Part shown: positions 58,176-64,000 of the stretch, piece by piece
Position numbering within the stretch: position 1 is the stretch's first letter
Layout of the letters: every line of letters starts with the position of its first letter
Source: Nocardioides sp. TF02-7
Lineage (GTDB): Bacteria; Actinomycetota; Actinomycetes; Propionibacteriales; Nocardioidaceae
Length of the DNA stretch: 64,000 nt
Assembly (NCBI RefSeq): GCF_022437945.1
Contig: NZ_CP092535.1
Span: 496,001-560,000 of the forward strand
Direction: 5' to 3'
Notes under the pieces: model-generated
What the model was told of the DNA's origin: nothing
The model's input: only the letters and a program-made list of their open reading frames with translations
The model's database searches: none
Position numbers and translations under genes: made by a program

Positions 58176-61100
58176 ATGTTCTCCAAGGTGTTGGTGGCCA
58201 ACCGGGGCGAGATCGCGATCCGAGCGTTCCGCGCGGCCTACGAGTTGGGCGCCCGGACGGTCGCCGTGTTCCCCTACGAGGACCGCTGGTCCGAGCACCG
58301 GCTGCGGGCCGACGAAGCCTACGAGATCGGCGAGCGCGGCCACCCCGTCCGGAGCTACCTCGACCCCGACGCCATCGTCGCGGTGGCCGTGCAGTGCGGC
58401 GCCGACGCCATCTACCCCGGCTACGGCTTCCTGTCGGAGAACCCCGCGCTGGCCGAGGCCTGCGTCAACGCGGGCATCACCTTCGTCGGCCCCGGCGCCG
58501 ACGTGCTCGAGCTGACCGGCAACAAGGCGCGGGCGATCGCCGCGGCCCGGGAGGCCGGTGTCCCGACGCTGCAGAGCGTGCCGCCGTCGACCGACGTCGA
58601 CGAGCTCCTCGCCGCCGCCGAGCAGCTGCCGATGCCGCTCTTCGTCAAGGCCGTGGCCGGCGGCGGCGGACGCGGCATGCGTCGGGTGGACCAGGCCGCG
58701 CAGCTGCGCGAGGCGATCGAGACCTGCATGCGCGAGGCCGAGGCCGCGTTCGGCGACCCGACGGTCTTCGTCGAGCAGGCGGTCGTCGACCCCCGCCACA
58801 TCGAGGTCCAGATCCTCGCCGACGGCACCGGCGACGGTGAGGACGGCGGCGTCCTCCACCTCTACGAGCGCGACTGCTCGGTGCAGCGGCGGCACCAGAA
58901 GGTCATCGAGATCGCCCCCGCACCCAACCTCGACCCCGACCTGCGCGACCGGATCTGCGCCGACGCGGTCCGGTTCGCCCGCCACATCGGCTACAAGAAC
59001 GCCGGCACCGTCGAGTTCCTCCTCGACCCGCAGGGCAACTACGTCTTCATCGAGATGAACCCGCGGATCCAGGTCGAGCACACCGTGACCGAGGAGGTCA
59101 CCGACGTCGACCTGGTGCAGTCGCAGCTGCGGATCGCCGCCGGCGACACCCTCGCCGACCTCGGCCTGACCCAGGACCGGATCCGGCTCCGCGGCGCCGC
59201 CCTGCAGTGCCGGATCACCACCGAGGACCCGGCCAACGGGTTCCGGCCCGATACCGGCAAGATCACGACCTACCGCTCCCCCGGCGGACCGGGCGTCCGC
59301 CTCGACGGCGGCACGATCTACACCGGCGCCGAGGTCAGCCCCCCACTTCGACTCGATGCTGGCCAAGCTGACCTGCCGCGGCCGCACCCACGAGCTCGCC
59401 GTGGAGAAGGCGCGCCGGGCGGTGGCGGAGTTCCGGATCCGCGGTGTGGCGACCAACATCGGGTTCCTCCAGGCCGTGCTGGCCGACCCGGACTTCACCG
59501 CCGGCGACGTCACCACCTCGTTCATCGAGACGCACCCGCAGCTGCTCGCCGCCCGGCCGGCCGCCGACCGCGGGTCCAAGCTGCTCAACTACCTCGCCGA
59601 CGTCACGGTCAACAAGCCGTACGGCGACCCGCCGGTGTCGCTCGACCCGCAGACCAAGCTGCCGGAGCTCTCGCTGGACGTGCCGGCCCCCGACGGCACC
59701 CGGCAGCTGCTGCTGCAGGTGGGCCCGGAGGAGTTCGCCCGCCGGCTGCGCGAGCAGAAGCAGGTGGCGGTCACCGACACCACGTTCCGCGACGCCCACC
59801 AGAGCCTGCTGGCGACCCGCGTCCGGACGATCGACCTGCTCGGCGCGGCCGGTCACGTCGCCCGCACGACGCCGCAGCTGTGGTCGGTCGAGGCCTGGGG
59901 CGGGGCGACGTACGACGTCGCGCTGCGCTTCCTCTCCGAGGACCCGTGGGAGCGGCTCGCGCGGCTGCGCCAGGCGATGCCGAACATCTGCCTGCAGATG
60001 CTGCTCCGCGGCCGCAACACCGTCGGCTACACGCCGTACCCGACCGAGGTGACGGCGGCGTTCGTCGAGGAGGCGGTGGCGACCGGTCTCGACGTGTTCC
60101 GGATCTTCGACGCGCTCAACGACGTCTCCCAGATGCGGCCCGCGATCGAGGCGGTCCGCGAGACCGGGACCGCGGTCGCCGAGGTCGCGCTCTGCTACAC
60201 CGGTGACCTCTCCGACCCGGGCGAGAAGCTCTACACGCTCGACTACTACCTGCGGCTCGCCGAGGAGATCGTGGAGGCCGGCGCGCACGTGCTGGCGATC
60301 AAGGACATGGCCGGGCTGCTGCGCGCCCCGGCGGCCCGCCGCCTGGTCACGGCGCTGCGGGAGAACTTCGACCTCCCGGTGCACCTGCACACCCACGACA
60401 CCCCGGGCGGCCAGCTCGGCACGCTGCTCGCCGCGATCGACGCGGGCGTCGACGCCGTCGACGCCGCCGCCGCGTCGATGTCGGGCACCACCTCCCAGCC
60501 CTCGCTCACCGGTCTCGTCGCCGCGACCGACCACTCCGAGCGGGAGACCGGGCTCGACCTCGCGGCCGTCAGCGCGATGGAGCCCTACTGGGAGGCGGTC
60601 CGCCGCGTCTACGCGCCGTTCGAGTCGGGGCTCGCCTCCCCCCACCGGCCGCGTCTACCGCCACGAGATCCCCGGCGGCCAGCTGTCGAACCTGCGCCAG
60701 CAGGCGATCGCGCTGGGCCTGGGCGAGAAGTTCGAGCAGGTCGAGGACATGTACGCCGCGGCCAACGACATCCTCGGCAACGTGCCGAAGGTGACGCCGA
60801 GCTCGAAGGTGATCGGCGACCTGGCGCTCGCGCTCGTCGGGCTCGGCGCCGACCCGGCCGACTTCGCCGAGAACCCGGACAAGTACGACGTCCCCGACTC
60901 GGTGGTCGGCTTCCTCAACGGCGAGCTGGGCGACCCGCCGGGCGGCTGGCCGGAGCCGTTCCGCAGCAAGGCGCTCGCCGGGCGGTCCTGGACGCCGCCG
61001 GCCGCCGAGCTGACCGAGGAGCAGCGCAAGGGCCTGGCCGAGGACCGGCGGGCCACGCTCAACCGGCTGCTGTTCCCCCGGCCCGACCCGCGAGTTCGAG

Positions 61101-61570
61101 GCGGCGCGCGCCTCCTACGGCGACCTGTCGATCCTGCCGACGCTCGACTACCTCTACGGCCTCCGCCCGGGTGACGAGCACGAGGTCGAGATCGAGGAGG
61201 GCAAGCGGCTGATCCTCGGGTTCCAGGCGATCAGCGAACCCGACGAGCGCGGCTTCCGCACGGTCATGTGCACCCTCAACGGCCAGCTCCGGCCGGTCAG
61301 TGTCCGCGACCGCGGCGTCGCGGCCGAGACCGCCGCCCAGGAGAAGGCCGACCCCGGCAACCCCGACCACGTGGCGGCGCCGTTCCAGGGCGCGGTCACC
61401 GTCGTCGTCGCCGAGGGCGACCAGATCGAGGAGGGGCAGACGGTCGCGACGATCGAGGCGATGAAGATGGAGGCCTCGATCACCGCCCCCGCGCCGGCAC
61501 GGTGTCCCGGGTGGCGATCAGCGAGACCCAACCGGTCGAGGGCGGGGACCTGATCCTGGTGCTCGACTGA
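58176..61570 (+). CDS. pyc: Pyruvate carboxylase (four frameshifts)
   Basis: The corrected 1130 residues match the family length. Domains in order: ATP-grasp biotin carboxylase (1-450; VLVANRGEIAIRAFRAAYE, GGGGRGMRRV, EMNPRIQVEHTVTEE), carboxyltransferase TIM barrel (about 530-800; TDTTFRDAHQSLLATRVRT, GGATYDVALRFL, metal site LHTHDTPGG), and biotin carrier (VATIEAMKMEASI, Lys near 1094). It makes oxaloacetate from pyruvate, ATP and bicarbonate. Extra bases at 59339-59344, 60638-60643 and 61075-61079 and one missing at 61486-61490 break it; conserved sequence continues across each. Confidence 0.95.
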
Positions 61571-61595
61571 CTGCCGCGAGCGGCGGAGGCCGGCG

Positions 61596-62765
61596 TCACC
61601 TCACCTCGCAGGTGAGCGCCACCTCCGTCGCGCACACGTCGCCGCCCGGCCCGCCGGAACCGCGGTCGAACCCGCGACGACCGAGGAGGATGTCGTTCCC
61701 GGCGCCGCCCCGCAGGACGTCGTCGCCGCCGCGACCGTCGAGGAGGTTGCGCGCGCCGGTGCCGACCAGCCGGTCGTCGTACCGGGTGCCGCGCACCACC
61801 TCGACCGACACCACGGTCACGGCGCCGCCTCGCCACGCCGCCCGGCGGCGGGGCAGGTCGACGCGGACGCCGGTGCGGAACCGCGGGAACAGGAGGGTGT
61901 CGGTGCCGCGGCCGCCGTCGAGGCGCCCGGCGCGGCGCGAGCGAACCTCGAGCACGTCGTGCCCCGCGCCCCCGAGCGCAGTGGTCCGGCCGTCGGCACG
62001 CATCCGGTCCTTGCCGCCGTCGCCGGTGGTGCGGGCGCCGGCCGAGCCGACCACCCGGTCGTGCCCGCCGTTGCCGTGGCCGCTCCCGCCGACGACCACG
62101 ACGTCGTCCGCCCCGGCGCCGCCGCTGACCGTCGCCCCCCGGCCGCGCAGCACGTCGTCGCCACCCCGGCCCCGGACCACGTCTGCTCCGCCGCCGCCGT
62201 CGAAGACGTCGGCGTCGGGGCCGCCGACCATCCGGTCGGCGGCCGGCGTGCCGCGGACCATCTCGACCTGGCCGTACTGGTCGTGGCCCGCGCCGTCCAC
62301 GGTCGCGCGCGCCCCGTCGACGCGCACCGGTCCACCGTCGAAGTCCTCGTAGCTGAGCAGGTCGTGGCCGCCACCGCCCGCAACCCGGTCGTCGCCCGGC
62401 CCCTCGCCGATGCCGTCGGCGCCGCCGCGCCCCCACACCCGGTCGTCGCCGTCCCCGCCGATGAGGGTGTCGCCGCCGGCCCCGCCGTCGAGGACGTCGT
62501 CGCCGGCCCCGCCGAGCAGCAGGTCGTCACCGGGACCGCCGCAGACGACGTCGTCACCGCCGTGCCCGTTGAAGACGTCGTCGCCCTCGCCGAGGTGCAC
62601 CACCTCGGGCAGGAGGTTCCCCTCGAGGACGTCGTCGCCGTCGGTTCCGGTCAGGGTGGCCGGCCGACCCTGGCAGGTGGTGGGCGGGGCGGCTGCGGAC
62701 ACACCGACGAACGTCACGGGCGCCACGGCGGCGGCGAGGACCAGGGTGAGAAGCGATCTGCGCAT
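61596..62765 (-). CDS. Secreted RTX (haemolysin-type calcium-binding repeat) protein
   Basis: After a signal peptide (LLTLVLAAAVAPVTFVGVSA) the 389-residue protein is mostly GGxGxDxux nonapeptides, for example GGAGDDVLDGGAGGDTL and GGDGDDRVWGRGG, in blocks near residues 40-140, 190-260 and 330-370; these fold into Ca-binding parallel beta-rolls. No enzymatic domain is attached. The N-terminal signal suggests Sec export rather than the type I route. ATG 62765 was chosen over a longer start at 62837 because it begins the signal peptide. A CPxGxPxx-type Cys pair (TTCQ, VVCGG) and two C-terminal Cys are present. Confidence 0.8.
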   Translation of the reverse strand: MRRSLLTLVLAAAVAPVTFVGVSAAAPPTTCQGRPATLTGTDGDDVLEGNLLPEVVHLGEGDDVFNGHGGDDVVCGGPGDDLLLGGAGDDVLDGGAGGDTLIGGDGDDRVWGRGGADGIGEGPGDDRVAGGGGHDLLSYEDFDGGPVRVDGARATVDGAGHDQYGQVEMVRGTPAADRMVGGPDADVFDGGGGADVVRGRGGDDVLRGRGATVSGGAGADDVVVVGGSGHGNGGHDRVVGSAGARTTGDGGKDRMRADGRTTALGGAGHDVLEVRSRRAGRLDGGRGTDTLLFPRFRTGVRVDLPRRRAAWRGGAVTVVSVEVVRGTRYDDRLVGTGARNLLDGRGGDDVLRGGAGNDILLGRRGFDRGSGGPGGDVCATEVALTCEVR

Positions 62766-62992
62766 GCCCCGGTCAACGACGGAAAGGGCAGATTGACACC
62801 CCGATCGGGCAGTCCTGCCGCTCGCCGCGCGGGGCATGCACCGTCCGGACCGGCGTCACCCACTTTGCCGAGGACGAACCGTCATACGCTCACTGACCCT
62901 GGGTACCCCGGGTAGACGCCAGGCCGCCCAACCGCCCCGATGACGGTCCCATGGGGGACGACCTCGCGGACTCCCTTCTCGGAGGACGTGGC

Positions 62993-64000
62993 ATGAGGAC
63001 CAGACGAACGACAGGGGCGACGGTGCTGGTCGCCGCCCTCGCGGTGATCACCAGCATGGGGTCGGCGGTCGGCGAGGACGACGACCCGACCGACCCGAGG
63101 ACCCGCTTCGAGGGACCCGGGTTCGAGCCGGACCGAGTGGCGGTCCGGCCCGACGGCCAGCGGTACCAGGCACGGCGGTGGGACGACTCCGGACCGGTCG
63201 AGCGGCGGGTGCAGGAGCTGCTCGACCAGATGACGAACGAGGAAAAAGGCCGATCTCGCGACCGGCGACCTCAACAACTTCTTCGGCTTCTACAACGCGC
63301 CGATCGAGCGGCTCGACATCCCGGCGCTGACGATGGCCGACGGCCCGATCGGAGTCCGGGTGGCGAACCCGGAGGTCGACCGGTCGACCACCCAGCTGCC
63401 GTCGGGGTCGGCACTGGCCTCGACCTTCGACCAGCGGCTGGCCCGGCGGTACGGCGACCTGCTCGGCCAGGAGGCTTTCGACACCGGGCACAACGCGCTG
63501 CTCGGCCCCACCCTCGACATCGCGAGGACGCCGTTGTGGGGACGCGCGTTCGAGGGCTTCAGCGAGGATCCACTGCTCTCGGGGCTGATGGGCGCCGAGG
63601 TGGTGCGCGGCATCCAGAGCCACCCGGTGTTCGCCACCCTCAAGCACCCGTTCGCCTACACCCAGGAGACAGACCGGTTCGACGTCTCGGCCGAGATGAG
63701 CGAGCGCGTGCTGCAAGAGGTCTACACCCGCCCGTTCGCGATCGCCCAGGAACGCTCGCACCCGGGCTCGATGATGTGCTCGTTCAACCGGCTCAACGGC
63801 GTGCACGCCTGCGAGCACCCTGCCCTCAACCGGATCCTCAAGCAGCAGCTGCGGTTCCGCGGGTTCGTGATGAGCGACTACAACGCCACGCCCAGCACGG
63901 TCCAGGCGGCCAACAACGGCCTCGACCAGGAGCAGCCCGGGGACCAAGGGCCCGGCACCGCGAACTTCGGCGAGCGGCTGCTGCAGGCGGTGGCCGACGG
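62993..64000 (+). CDS. Family 3 glycoside hydrolase (beta-glucosidase type), 5' part (one frameshift)
   Basis: The gene runs off the window. A signal peptide (VLVAALAVITSMGSAVG) precedes the GH3 N-terminal barrel: PALTMADGPIGVR, GPTLDIARTPLWGRAFEGFSEDP, ATLKHPFAYTQE and the nucleophile Asp in GFVMSDYNATPS (near 295). It would release sugars from beta-glycosides outside the cell. One extra A in the A5 run 63243-63247 breaks the frame at NEEK/ADLATGD. ATG 62993 has GGAGG 8 nt upstream. The 227-bp spacer before it is divergent with the RTX gene and holds only the palindrome CCCGATCGGG. Confidence 0.85.
   Translation, partial: MRTRRTTGATVLVAALAVITSMGSAVGEDDDPTDPRTRFEGPGFEPDRVAVRPDGQRYQARRWDDSGPVERRVQELLDQMTNEEKGRSRDRRPQQLLRLLQRADRAARHPGADDGRRPDRSPGGEPGGRPVDHPAAVGVGTGLDLRPAAGPAVRRPARPGGFRHRAQRAARPHPRHREDAVVGTRVRGLQRGSTALGADGRRGGARHPEPPGVRHPQAPVRLHPGDRPVRRLGRDERARAARGLHPPVRDRPGTLAPGLDDVLVQPAQRRARLRAPCPQPDPQAAAAVPRVRDERLQRHAQHGPGGQQRPRPGAARGPRARHRELRRAAAAGGGRR

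Noticed and set aside
61700-62640. Repetitive tract that could be taken for a CRISPR or tandem DNA repeat
   Set aside because: The period is 27 bp coding GGxGxDxux nonapeptides in an open frame with a signal peptide; RTX protein repeats.

Overview
The window is very GC-rich, with GTG starts almost as common as ATG, many four-base stop/start overlaps (GTGA, ATGA) and no long intergenic gaps. Gene content (class E sortase with an LPDTG protein, acyl-CoA carboxylase epsilon subunit, GAF-ANTAR protein, PucR regulator, many LCP/PH-domain proteins) points to a high-GC actinobacterium, most like Nocardioides or another Nocardioidaceae. This is inferred from family content only. I saw no rRNA, tRNA, CRISPR, insertion sequence or phage gene, and no stretch above 300 bp lacks a gene.

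Layout. 1-2.9 kb: start of UDP-galactopyranose mutase, a PAP2-like membrane protein and two family 2 glycosyltransferases (cell-envelope glycan). 3-12.6 kb: inositol-phosphatase family enzyme, secreted His-rich ScyD-like protein, two LCP proteins, threonine dehydratase with a divergent LysR regulator, enoyl-CoA hydratase, a DUF1059 protein, a sortase and its LPDTG substrate. 12.7-27.5 kb: an eleven-function leftward operon for uptake and breakdown of peptides and probable D-to-L amino acid conversion. 27.6-31.6 kb: ABC transporter plus two-component system. 31.9-40.1 kb: damaged glycoside hydrolase, acyl-CoA dehydrogenase, CoA-binding protein, purE/purK, stand-alone winged-helix protein, class III cyclase, PH protein. 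40.1-61.6 kb: biotin-dependent metabolism (birA, carboxyltransferase, epsilon subunit, biotin carboxylase, pyruvate carboxylase) interspersed with a DUF885 protein, YcaQ-like protein, ANTAR protein, ECF sigma/anti-sigma pair, maf, a second acyl-CoA dehydrogenase, epimerases, two PH proteins, TetR and PemK-like genes. 61.6-64 kb: RTX-repeat protein and the start of a family 3 glycoside hydrolase.

The main system is the 12.7-27.5 kb operon. A dipeptide-type ABC importer brings in peptides; a stand-alone and a fused serine beta-lactamase-fold hydrolase plus an S9 peptidase can cut them; a GNAT acyltransferase, an enolase-superfamily N-acylamino acid racemase and an M20 deacylase match the known N-succinylation route that turns D-amino acids irreversibly into L-amino acids; a PucR regulator closes the operon. 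A natural substrate would be peptidoglycan- or D-peptide-derived material.

Two window-wide features matter to any reader. First, about 45 single-base indels, mostly one extra G or C in a short homopolymer, break otherwise well-conserved genes, including housekeeping ones. Correcting them restores whole-codon lengths nearly everywhere, so they look like sequence errors, not pseudogenes. Second, at least 17 genes have a TANNNT hexamer ending 6-9 nt before the start codon, as expected for leaderless transcripts; I used this to choose several starts.
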